NCBI GenBank assembly: GCA_905203795.1
Contig: CAJKXG010000002.1
Coordinates: forward strand, 1 to 19,321
Length of the DNA stretch: 19,321 nucleotides
Origin: an uncultured Oscillospiraceae bacterium
GTDB lineage: Bacteria > Bacillota > Clostridia > Oscillospirales > Acutalibacteraceae
Direction of reading: 5' to 3'
Shown here: positions 1 to 10,914 of the stretch, piece by piece
How the letters are laid out: each line of letters begins with the position of its first letter
How positions within the stretch are numbered: position 1 is the stretch's first letter
Translations under genes and position numbers: made by a program
The notes under the pieces: model-generated
Databases searched by the model: none
What the model was told of the DNA's origin: nothing
Seen by the model: the letters and a program-made list of their open reading frames with translations, nothing else

Positions 1-1
1 G

Positions 2-3325
<3,324 letters not shown>

Positions 3326-3350
3326 CTCGCCGTTGTATACCTAAATACGC

Positions 3351-3387
3351 AAAAAAGACAGATAGTGTATGCTATCTGTCTTTTTTG
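3351..3387 (+). terminator. Rho-independent terminator of nifJ
   Basis: A perfect 15-bp stem (3351-3365 with 3372-3386) around a 6-base loop is followed by a T run that is itself part of the stem. It starts 25 bases after the nifJ stop. The A-rich 5' arm means it could also work on the other strand. Confidence 0.93.
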
Positions 3388-3430
3388 TTGCCGTGAAAAG
3401 CGGTTGTTCTGTATTCCGCCCGCCGCAAAA

Positions 3431-3465
3431 GCAGGATCGGGACAAAACTGCGCAGAATCGGGATA
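3431..3465 (+). repeat. 21-bp-phased direct repeat, possible activator site
   Basis: GCAGGATCGGGACA (3431-3444) and GCAGAATCGGGATA (3452-3465) match at 12 of 14 positions and are offset by exactly 21 bp, two helical turns. The second copy reaches the place where a -35 element would sit for the extended -10 at 3487. AraC/XylS-type activators are known to bind such arrangements; that one binds here is inference. Confidence 0.5.
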
Positions 3466-3476
3466 GCGTTTTTCGC

Positions 3477-3506
3477 CTTGGTTTGTTATACTGTGGACAA
3501 ACCAAG
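3477..3506 (+). promoter_or_regulatory. Extended -10 element inside a perfect 10-bp inverted repeat
   Basis: CTTGGTTTGT (3477-3486) and ACAAACCAAG (3497-3506) are exact reverse complements 10 bases apart. Between and overlapping them lies TGTTATACT, an extended -10 with hexamer TATACT at 3487-3492. The -35 position (3464-3469, TAGCGT) is poor, as expected for an activator-dependent promoter. The repeat may be an operator. It is unlikely to be a terminator because no T run follows. Confidence 0.45.
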
Positions 3507-3549
3507 ACGCGGGATTTCGATTTTCCTTGTAGATTTTGCGAGGAATATA

Positions 3550-3578
3550 TTGACTTTTCGCGCGAAATTCGATATGGT
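3550..3578 (+). promoter_or_regulatory. Predicted SigA promoter of GH2, palindrome in spacer
   Basis: TTGACT (3550-3555) is separated by 17 bp from TATGGT (3573-3578). The spacer carries the perfect 12-bp palindrome TTTCGCGCGAAA at 3557-3568, a typical size and place for a repressor operator. The surrounding TATATTGACTTT is also found at the promoter near 16352. Confidence 0.55.
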
Positions 3579-3660
3579 ATACGTGGTATGTGCGCGGGTC
3601 CCTGCGACCACCGTTCACGTGCTCGAAGTTGTGGATTGTCAAGGGAAAGGAACGATATCT

Positions 3661-6600
3661 ATGCTGAGAACCACCACCTGTCTAAACGGTTGTTGGGACT
3701 TTTCGCCCTATGCCGACACGCTGGACACGCTGCCCGCTGAATGGGACAGCGTAAAGATCCAAGTGCCGTCGCCGTTTAATGTCAACAGCTTTTCGCACGG
3801 CTATCCCCGCACCACCGCGGGCGAGTCGTATTACGTGCAGGGCGGCGATTTCCGCCTGTACCCCGAATATCCCGCAGAGTGGGAAAAGATCCACACCGGC
3901 TTCTATCGCCGCACGTTGTTCGTGCCGGAGGAAAGCCGCGGCAAACGCCTGTTTTTGCATTTCGACGCCGTCGCCTACCGCAGTGTGTACTACCTCAACG
4001 GCGTACGCGTCGGCGAAGCGACCGAGGGCTTTTTGCCCATTGAAGTGGAAATCACCGATCACGTCAAATACGGCGAAGATAACGAACTGATCGTCGGCGC
4101 GCAGACGGTGCACGAGCTGTTCTATCACGACGAAGACGGCCGCCGCCGCTGCGACTATCCGCACGGCTCGTTCTGGGGCGGACATATCGGCGGCATCTGG
4201 CAGGATGCGTGGCTGTGTGAGCGCCCCGCCGCGTACATTCGCGACATTTTCGCCACCACCGACGTGTACAAAAAGACCATGACCGTGCGCTATGAGCACG
4301 ACGGCGGCGATGGGCTGACGATCAAGTTCTTCCTCACCAAATGGGGAGAGGAAGGCGCGACCGAGCGCGAAGTGCTGTCCGCGCCCTGTGACGGCAGTGA
4401 GCTGTGCTGGCAGTACGCTGACGGCGATGTGGCGCTGTGGGATGTGGATGCGCCCAACCTGTACACGCTGACGGGGCGTCTGTATCGCGACGGCGAAGCG
4501 GTGGACGAGACCTCCGTGCGCATCGGTTTCCGCACCTTTACGACAGAGGGCGACCAGTTCATCCTCAACGGTCGCCGCATCCGGCTGAAAAACGACTCGT
4601 GGCACTACATGGGCTACTCCATCCAAACGCCGGACTATGCGCGCGCGTATTACCGCATGGCGAAAGACGCCAACGTCAACATCATCCGTCTGCACGCGCA
4701 GCCGTTCCCGTCCTTCTTCTACGACGTGGCGGACGAAATGGGTATGCTGCTCGTGTCCGAATCCGGTGTGTGGGCGTCGCACTGCGTGTTCAGCTATAAC
4801 GAGAAATTCTTCGAGAACAGCAAGCAGCATCTGCGCCGTCTTATCCGCCGCGACCGCAACCATCCGTCGGTCGTGATGTGGAGTCCCGAAAACGAGTGCC
4901 TGCCCGCGTATAAAGTGTGCGGTTCGTCCGCTATCCGCGACGTGGCGGATCTGGAGGAAAAGCTGTACGATCTGACGCAGGAGATCCCCGCGCTGGACAG
5001 CTCGCGGCTGATCAGTTGCGACGGCAGCGGCGACCTCGGCGGGCGGATGCCGGTCAATTCGCTGCACTACCCGGGCTATGACTGCCCGACCCATCGCGGC
5101 AAACCCATCACCATCGGCGAAATGGGCAGCATGTACTTCTCCACGCCGGACAACGTGTGCATGGAGATGGGCGCGGCGCCGCTGTACAGCTTTGAAAACC
5201 GTCTGGAGTCGGTGGCGCGCGACGCGTTCCGCAATCTGACGGGACAGCGCAAATGGGCGGCGCAGGTGTGCGTGTTCAACCTGATCTGGTACGGCTTGCA
5301 GCCGATCCCCTTCGCCGAGCGCGCGCTGACCTATGACGATTATACCGCGCCCGGCATCAAGCCGTCGCGCATCACCCCCTATCTGCGCACGCTCAACGCG
5401 GGTGCGCAGGCGGATCTGCCGGATTACATCCCCAACCCCGTGTGGGAGTGGACAAAAGCCGCTTACACACCGGTGAGATTTTTCGCGGAGAACGCGCCGA
5501 CCGGCGTGTTCGGCGGCGAGGTCGCCCGCTTCCCGCTGTCTGTTTTCAACGATCATCGCAACGCCGAAACGCTGACGCTGACGGCGGTGCTGTCCACAGA
5601 GGACGGCGATACGGTGCTGCCGGAGCACACCTATACGCTGGAGGCGTGCACCTATACCGAAGATGTGCTGGAGGTGGCGATGCCCGCCATGACCGGTACG
5701 GCGACGCTGCGGCTGTCGCTGCGTTCGGAAACGGAGGAGTTGTTTGAGGACACGCTGACCGTGTCGGTGTATGACCGCGCGGCGCTGCAAGCGGAATGGG
5801 ACGCGATGGGTGTCGTGTGCCTGACCGGCGACGATGCGGACACCGATGCGCCCGCGCTGGACTTCCGCAAAGCCGCGCCGTATGGCTCGTTTATGAAATC
5901 GCGGTCGATCCGCCACCTGTTCCGTGCAGACGGCGGCGAGGTGCACTTCACCGCGTCGCATGACGGACGCTATTTTGAGGAATATCTCAACTTCAATGCC
6001 GCACCGCTGTATTTCAACGGCGCGGGTATGCCGGTGATTCTCGATCTGACGACAGCGGGTGTGCCGCATTTCCTGTGCGGCGTGGAACTGCCGGTGCTTA
6101 CCGACGAAGCGGAAGCGCTGGCATTGCAGGTGTCGCTGGGCCGCGAGCTGAAAGCGCGCATCGCCGCGATGAAACAGCCGACCGCCGCCTATTTCTACGG
6201 CGAGGCGGGCAGCGCGGTATCCGCGATGCTGGATGAGATCCGCTGTGACTACGAAGTGATCGACGACGCGAAGCTGCACGAGCTGCTGCGCACGCCGCAG
6301 ACCGCGCTGCTCATCGCGGACGGCAGCCGTTCCACCGATTGGCTGGAGGACGTGTCCGCCGCCAACTTCCCAAATGTGCTGGTGCTGGGGCTGACCGCCG
6401 CACCGCGTATGCTGTTCAACGAATTTGAAGTGACGGCGCAGCGAGGGTTCCATTTGCAGCCGAAAACGGCGGATGCGCTGACGGCGGGCATGTACGGCAA
6501 CAATCTGTACGGGCTCGGCGTGGGACGAGAGGAAGCGCTGGCCGATCGTCTGCTGCAATACAAACACGCGAGCGACAGCATTCTGCTCGGCGTGCCGAAT

Positions 6601-7701
6601 GTGGATTGGCGCATGTGGAACAACAACGCCGAAAACCTCAAAACCGTGTCGATCCTGCGCAGTGAACTGGCGGATCGCAGCCGTCTGGCGGCACTGGTGC
6701 GGCACGATTACGCGGGCAGCCGGCTGTATTTCAGCCAGTTATCGCTGAACACACAGAGCAAAAAGGCGAAAAACCTGTTGGTGCGGATGCTGTCCGCGCT
6801 GGGCACGGGCATTTCGCTGGCGCAGAACGACGATCTCAACGAACTGCTGTATGCGGGCATGTACGGCGTGCGCATCAACCGCATGCTGTGCCGCCGCCTG
6901 AAAGCGGACGAGGACGTCACGGCGCTGCACCCGGGTCTCAACCGCGTGGAAAACGGCGAGACATGGCGCATTGTCAATGCCGCCGATCGGCTGGATGACT
7001 GCGCGCTGGCGGTGTTTGTGTATTCGCCGCAGGATCGCACCGATCTGCTGCTCAACCCCGACACCATCGACCTGCATGTCGAAGCCGATAAAGAGGTAAC
7101 GCTGTATCTGGGCGGCGAGCAACAGGGCAGCGGCACCGATTTCACCGTGACCAGCATCACGCTTGCGGCGGGCTGGAACACGCTGTTGCTGCGCTGCGCG
7201 GGCGGTCAGACGCTGCCGAAACTCAGCTTCCACCGCACCAACCTCAAGAAGAGCGACCTGAAATGCGGGCTGTACGATGTCGATCTCAAGCTGCAAAACA
7301 TGCAAAAAGCGACGCTGCACAGCGACGACCGCCCCGACGGTGTGGAACGGGCGATCGCGGGCCGCGAACAGCATTGGCGTGCCAGCGCCGACCAGCATGA
7401 GGGCATCGACTTCGGCTTTGACTTCCCCGCGCCCATCACCTGCCGCGCGCTGTATTTCTCGGGTCTGCCGTCGGATTTCGACCGCGACTGCTTCACGCCG
7501 TACTGCTTCCGCCTGCTGGCGGGCGACAGCGCCGACGACCTGCATGAGGTGTACCGCTCGAGGTTTGAGGATAAGATGTCGTATGTGAACGGCAAGGTGT
7601 TCCTGCGGCTGGACGACGTCACGGCGCGCTGCTTCCGTCTGGAACTGACGCACAACGCGCTGAAGCCGTGGATCATTTCCAATCTGAACGTACTGCTGTA
7701 A
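3661..7701 (+). CDS. Glycoside hydrolase family 2 protein, large multidomain
   Basis: A retaining exo-beta-glycosidase of 1346 residues, probably cytoplasmic since no signal peptide is seen. The start at 3661 is chosen because AAAGGA lies 9 bases upstream and the protein then opens like the GH2 jelly-roll domain. Domains: sugar-binding (about 1-190), Ig-like (about 190-295) and TIM barrel (about 297-600). The acid/base is E412 in WSPENE and the nucleophile E487 in TIGEMG. A second Ig-like stretch spans about 600-715. About 720-1210 is an unassigned region with a stretch near 880-1080 that vaguely recalls the class I glutamine amidotransferase-like fold. Residues about 1220-1346 resemble an F5/8-type (discoidin, CBM32-like) carbohydrate-binding module. 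It is larger than typical GH2 enzymes (600-1050). Beta-galactosidase, beta-mannosidase, beta-glucuronidase and alpha-arabinosidase activities all occur in GH2, so the substrate is open. It is the first gene of an operon with the GH3 gene 25 bases downstream. Confidence 0.9.
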   Translation: MLRTTTCLNGCWDFSPYADTLDTLPAEWDSVKIQVPSPFNVNSFSHGYPRTTAGESYYVQGGDFRLYPEYPAEWEKIHTGFYRRTLFVPEESRGKRLFLHFDAVAYRSVYYLNGVRVGEATEGFLPIEVEITDHVKYGEDNELIVGAQTVHELFYHDEDGRRRCDYPHGSFWGGHIGGIWQDAWLCERPAAYIRDIFATTDVYKKTMTVRYEHDGGDGLTIKFFLTKWGEEGATEREVLSAPCDGSELCWQYADGDVALWDVDAPNLYTLTGRLYRDGEAVDETSVRIGFRTFTTEGDQFILNGRRIRLKNDSWHYMGYSIQTPDYARAYYRMAKDANVNIIRLHAQPFPSFFYDVADEMGMLLVSESGVWASHCVFSYNEKFFENSKQHLRRLIRRDRNHPSVVMWSPENECLPAYKVCGSSAIRDVADLEEKLYDLTQEIPALDSSRLISCDGSGDLGGRMPVNSLHYPGYDCPTHRGKPITIGEMGSMYFSTPDNVCMEMGAAPLYSFENRLESVARDAFRNLTGQRKWAAQVCVFNLIWYGLQPIPFAERALTYDDYTAPGIKPSRITPYLRTLNAGAQADLPDYIPNPVWEWTKAAYTPVRFFAENAPTGVFGGEVARFPLSVFNDHRNAETLTLTAVLSTEDGDTVLPEHTYTLEACTYTEDVLEVAMPAMTGTATLRLSLRSETEELFEDTLTVSVYDRAALQAEWDAMGVVCLTGDDADTDAPALDFRKAAPYGSFMKSRSIRHLFRADGGEVHFTASHDGRYFEEYLNFNAAPLYFNGAGMPVILDLTTAGVPHFLCGVELPVLTDEAEALALQVSLGRELKARIAAMKQPTAAYFYGEAGSAVSAMLDEIRCDYEVIDDAKLHELLRTPQTALLIADGSRSTDWLEDVSAANFPNVLVLGLTAAPRMLFNEFEVTAQRGFHLQPKTADALTAGMYGNNLYGLGVGREEALADRLLQYKHASDSILLGVPNVDWRMWNNNAENLKTVSILRSELADRSRLAALVRHDYAGSRLYFSQLSLNTQSKKAKNLLVRMLSALGTGISLAQNDDLNELLYAGMYGVRINRMLCRRLKADEDVTALHPGLNRVENGETWRIVNAADRLDDCALAVFVYSPQDRTDLLLNPDTIDLHVEADKEVTLYLGGEQQGSGTDFTVTSITLAAGWNTLLLRCAGGQTLPKLSFHRTNLKKSDLKCGLYDVDLKLQNMQKATLHSDDRPDGVERAIAGREQHWRASADQHEGIDFGFDFPAPITCRALYFSGLPSDFDRDCFTPYCFRLLAGDSADDLHEVYRSRFEDKMSYVNGKVFLRLDDVTARCFRLELTHNALKPWIISNLNVLL

Positions 7702-7726
7702 CGATAAACGCAAAGGAGTGTCAAGA

Positions 7727-9880
7727 ATGGCTGATTTCCCGTTTCGTGACCAAAGTCTGCCGCTGGAGCAGCGCGTGGACGACCTGATCTCCCGTCTGAC
7801 GGCGGAGGAAAAGGTGTTCCAGCTCACCAACGACGCCGCGTCGGTGCCGCGTCTCGGCATCCGCGCATACAACTACTGGAACGAAGCGTTGCACGGTGTC
7901 GCCCGCGCGGGCGTGGCGACCGTGTTCCCGCAGGCGATCGGGCTGGCGGCGATGTTCAATCGTCCGCTGCTCAAAAAGGTGGCGACCGTCATTTCGGACG
8001 AAGGACGCGCCAAGTACAACGAGTTCCAGCGGCAGGGCGATTGCGGCATCTACAAGGGGCTGACCTACTGGAGCCCGAACATCAACATTTTCCGCGATCC
8101 GCGCTGGGGGCGCGGTCACGAGACGTATGGCGAAGACCCGTATCTGACCGGTACGCTCGGCGTGGCGTTCATTCACGGCTTACAGGGAGACGATCCGCAT
8201 TATCTGAAGGCCGCGGCCTGTGCCAAGCATTACGCTGTGCACAGCGGTCCGGAGCAGCTTCGCCACTCGTTCAATGTCGAGATCGACAACAAAGATCTGT
8301 TTGAGACTTACCTGCCCGCGTTTGAGATGTGCGTCAAGGAAGGCAAAGTGGAATCGGTGATGGGCGCGTACAACGCCGTCAACGGCGAACCGTGCAACTG
8401 CAACACCGAGCTGCTCAGCGATATTCTGCGCAAGCGCTGGGGCTTTGAGGGGCACGTGGTGTCCGACTGCGGCGCGATCAACGACTTCCACGCCAATCAC
8501 CACTATACCGGCAACATCGTCGAATCCGCGGCGATGGGCGTGAAACGCGGCTGTGATCTCAACTGCGGCGGCGTGTACAAGCACCTGCTGCAATCGCTGG
8601 AACAGGGGCTGATCGAGGAAACCGATCTCGACGCCTGCCTGCGCCGCGTGCTGCGCGCCCGCTTCAAGCTGGGCATGTTCGACGATCCTGCCGATGTGCC
8701 GTATTCTTCCATTCCGTTTGAGACTGTGGCGAGCACCGAGCATCGCGATTTCAACCGCGCTGTTGCCCGCCGCACCATCGCACTGCTGAAAAACGACGGC
8801 ATTCTGCCGCTGAAAAAAGGCACGAAGATCGCCTTGGTCGGTCCCAACGCCGACCACAAGCCGGTACTGCTCGCCAACTACAACGGCACGCCGAGCTACA
8901 GCTATACGGCGCTGGAGGGCTTGCGCTATTATCTCGGCGAAAATGCGCCGATCGGTTATGCCGCCGGCTGCCGCCATGTCGATATGGAGAACCCGTGGGA
9001 AGAGGGCGGTCGCCTGAACGGCGCGATCTCGGTTGCCGAACGCAGCGACGTGATCGTGATGTGTGTCGGTCTGGACGCCGGTTTGGAGGGCGAACAGGGC
9101 GATGCGCACAACGCCTACGGCAGCGGCGACAAGCCGTATCTGGAACTGCCGCCCGCTCAGCAGCGGTTGGTGGAGGCGATGGTCGCCACCGGCAAGCCGT
9201 TGATCACGGTGCTGTTTGCCGGCAGCGCCATGGCGATCGGTTACGCGCACGAGCATTCCAACGCGGTGATCGACGCGTTTTATCCGGGCGAACAGGGCGG
9301 CATCGCGCTGGCAGAGATTCTCTTCGGCGAAGAAAGCCCATCCGCCCGCCTGCCCATCACGTTCTATAAGACCACCGAGGAACTGCCCGATTTTGAGGAT
9401 TACTCCATGAAAGGGCGCACCTACCGCTACATGACGCAGGACGCGCTGTATCCGTTCGGTTACGGGCTGTCGTACACCACGTTTGATTACGAGGTGGACA
9501 CGACCGCTGTCACCGCCGCCGTCGGCGACACGGTAACGGTGAACGCCACCGTGCGCAACACCGGCGACTACGATTCGTGGGAGACGGTGCAGGCGTATGT
9601 CGCGGCGACACACGAGGGTCTGACACTGCCGAGGTATGAACTGAAATTCTACGACAGCGTGTTTGTGAAAAAAGGAGAGAGCGTGACCGTGCCGGTGGAA
9701 CTGCCCGCGTGGGCGTTCTCCATCATCCACGAGGATGGCACCCGCCACGTACACGCCGCCGACTACACGGTGTATATCGGCGGTCAGCAGCCGGACGCCC
9801 GCAGCCGCGAATTGACCGGCAAGGACGTTAAAGCGGTCAGCGTGACTCTGACCGGCGACGATATCACACTGGAAAATTAA
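7727..9880 (+). CDS. Glycoside hydrolase family 3, beta-xylosidase/beta-glucosidase type
   Basis: A 717-residue retaining exo-glycosidase acting on beta-linked xylose or glucose oligosaccharides, predicted cytoplasmic (no signal peptide). The ATG at 7727 follows AAAGGAG (7712-7718) at 8 bases; a GTG at 7718 overlaps that ribosome binding site and was rejected. The N-terminal TIM barrel includes YNYWNEALHGV (48-58), KH at 167-168, and the nucleophile D247 in VSDCGA. An alpha/beta sandwich follows, and a fibronectin III-like domain lies near the C-terminus (about 595-700). The NYWNEALHG motif and domain order match the bacterial Xyl3A-like beta-xylosidase branch more than classical BglX-type enzymes, but substrate cannot be settled by eye. 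It is co-transcribed with the GH2 gene (25-base gap) and followed by a hairpin terminator. Both products would then work on the same incoming oligosaccharide pool. Confidence 0.93.
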   Translation: MADFPFRDQSLPLEQRVDDLISRLTAEEKVFQLTNDAASVPRLGIRAYNYWNEALHGVARAGVATVFPQAIGLAAMFNRPLLKKVATVISDEGRAKYNEFQRQGDCGIYKGLTYWSPNINIFRDPRWGRGHETYGEDPYLTGTLGVAFIHGLQGDDPHYLKAAACAKHYAVHSGPEQLRHSFNVEIDNKDLFETYLPAFEMCVKEGKVESVMGAYNAVNGEPCNCNTELLSDILRKRWGFEGHVVSDCGAINDFHANHHYTGNIVESAAMGVKRGCDLNCGGVYKHLLQSLEQGLIEETDLDACLRRVLRARFKLGMFDDPADVPYSSIPFETVASTEHRDFNRAVARRTIALLKNDGILPLKKGTKIALVGPNADHKPVLLANYNGTPSYSYTALEGLRYYLGENAPIGYAAGCRHVDMENPWEEGGRLNGAISVAERSDVIVMCVGLDAGLEGEQGDAHNAYGSGDKPYLELPPAQQRLVEAMVATGKPLITVLFAGSAMAIGYAHEHSNAVIDAFYPGEQGGIALAEILFGEESPSARLPITFYKTTEELPDFEDYSMKGRTYRYMTQDALYPFGYGLSYTTFDYEVDTTAVTAAVGDTVTVNATVRNTGDYDSWETVQAYVAATHEGLTLPRYELKFYDSVFVKKGESVTVPVELPAWAFSIIHEDGTRHVHAADYTVYIGGQQPDARSRELTGKDVKAVSVTLTGDDITLEN

Positions 9881-9893
9881 AAACGTCTGATAC

Positions 9894-9936
9894 AGACAAG
9901 ACCACCGGTTATGTCGGTGGTCTTGTCTTGTATTTT
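9894..9936. terminator. Hairpin terminator between convergent genes
   Basis: A perfect 14-bp stem (9894-9907 with 9915-9928) with a 7-base loop lies 13 bases after the GH3 stop and 41 bases beyond the stop of the minus-strand gene. The T-rich tails are modest on both sides, so it may terminate both converging transcripts. Confidence 0.8.
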
Positions 9937-9969
9937 GGGTGTGTTGTGAGTTTTTGAGAGGCGGGCAGC

Positions 9970-10914
9970 CTATCGTTCACAGGCGTACCGCAGCGCATCC
10001 AGTGTCACGGCGTTGTCCGCCATCCATTTGTCCACATCGACAGGCTTCACATGCGATTGCTTCATCGTATAGAAATCGTCCACCGTCTTGGGCGATTCCG
10101 TATATAAGGAAGTCTCCTGCTCTTTCAAATATTCAAATCGCTCGTCCGCCGACAGCCCCAGCAGTTGATTTTCAAAGCAGACTTTCCACTGCGTTTCGCC
10201 TTTCTCGATCCGCTGCGCCAAATACGGCAGCGCCGCCACGCCCAGCCGATCAAGCGCTTGCAACTTTTGCTCTTGCGACTGCTTGGAACGGCAAATCTCA
10301 TTCACCTTATCCGGTACTTCATCGAGGAAGACACGCAGAAAAAAAGTATAGTTTTGAGGACAAGTGCTATAATGTTCAGCTTTTAAAGCACTTGCATATA
10401 TAGATGTATCCTCCGGCAGATACAAATCTGGCAATTGCAAATTACAAGTAGCGGCAGCAATCAGAAACATTTCATCAAATCTGTTTTTGCCGCTTGCCTC
10501 GATTTTGTCCAAAATATACGGCACGACTTCCGGACCAAGTTCATACACCATGCGAAAGGCTTCTGAATGATCTTTTATGTGCATAGTTGAAAGATGCGGA
10601 TTGGTGTTTCTCGCCACCTCCAGCGCTTCCTCCAGCTTCGCGTCCCAATTCCGCTGTTTGACCAGTTCCCGATAGCTGCCGTAGGCGGGCGGGTTAGCGC
10701 CGCCTACCCAAAACGCACCGCAGGCGATCGCGAGCACGGTCACAAGACAGATCATAACGACAAGCGGTTTGCGCCGCCCTAGCTGACGGGATACAGGCGG
10801 TGCGGATGCGGCGGGCACTGCCCGCTCGATGCGTTCCCACTGCGCCGCTTCGTCGGGCATCTCTTTGGCAAACATCGGTTCAAGAATGTTGCGGATCTGT
10901 TGTTTTTGATGCAT
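9970..10914 (-). CDS. Single-pass membrane protein, probable anti-sigma factor with HEAT-like outer domain
   Basis: A 314-residue protein coded directly after, and overlapping by 35 bases, an ECF sigma factor gene. Residues 1-50 form a short charged, presumably cytoplasmic segment that could hold the sigma factor. Residues 51-70 are one hydrophobic helix preceded by RRK, giving N-in, C-out topology. The remaining 240 or so residues would be outside and contain two copies of the pattern LGxxxxPY(I/L)xx(K/R)IE at 126-139 and 224-237, with identical internal spacing and 98 residues apart. Such LG-P-Y-L-I helices are typical of HEAT/ARM-like repeats. I recognise no catalytic motif and no zinc-binding HxxxCxxC anti-sigma signature. 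The anti-sigma role rests on position and topology only. Regulation is probably by coupling: the start codon lies inside the sigma gene, with a G-rich AAGGGGG site about 10 bases upstream. Confidence 0.7.
   Translation of the reverse strand: MHQKQQIRNILEPMFAKEMPDEAAQWERIERAVPAASAPPVSRQLGRRKPLVVMICLVTVLAIACGAFWVGGANPPAYGSYRELVKQRNWDAKLEEALEVARNTNPHLSTMHIKDHSEAFRMVYELGPEVVPYILDKIEASGKNRFDEMFLIAAATCNLQLPDLYLPEDTSIYASALKAEHYSTCPQNYTFFLRVFLDEVPDKVNEICRSKQSQEQKLQALDRLGVAALPYLAQRIEKGETQWKVCFENQLLGLSADERFEYLKEQETSLYTESPKTVDDFYTMKQSHVKPVDVDKWMADNAVTLDALRYACER

Larger units (their letters stand above)
3388..3660 (+). promoter_or_regulatory. Regulatory and leader region of the GH2-GH3 operon
   Basis: No gene is supported here; the GH2 frame is open back to 3478, but those codons look non-coding. 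In order the region holds: an imperfect 14-bp direct repeat 21 bp apart (3431-3444, 3452-3465); a perfect 10-bp inverted repeat (3477-3486, 3497-3506) that covers an extended -10 element (TGTTATACT, -10 at 3487-3492); a second promoter with TTGACT at 3550-3555 and TATGGT at 3573-3578, with a perfect 12-bp palindrome in its spacer; the word CACCGTTCACG at 3609-3619, which recurs in the GH43 leader; and the GH2 ribosome binding site AAAGGA at 3646-3651. This is more than one constitutive promoter would need, so regulated expression by at least one sugar-responsive factor is inferred. Confidence 0.6.

Noticed and set aside
3478..3660. Upstream extension of GH2 to an ATG at 3478
   Set aside because: The extra residues do not resemble a GH2 N-terminus or a signal peptide, would run through promoter and operator elements, and lack a ribosome binding site; 3661 has AAAGGA at 9 bases.
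3682..6705. 1007-codon open frame on the minus strand opposite GH2
   Set aside because: It is an artefact of GC-rich codons in the GH2 gene. Its translation is rich in His, Arg and Gln, has no domain signature and no ribosome binding site, and the sense strand has clear GH2 catalytic motifs.
8180..9754. 524-codon minus-strand frame opposite GH3
   Set aside because: Same antisense pattern of low-complexity His/Arg/Val-rich translation; GH3 motifs on the plus strand are decisive.
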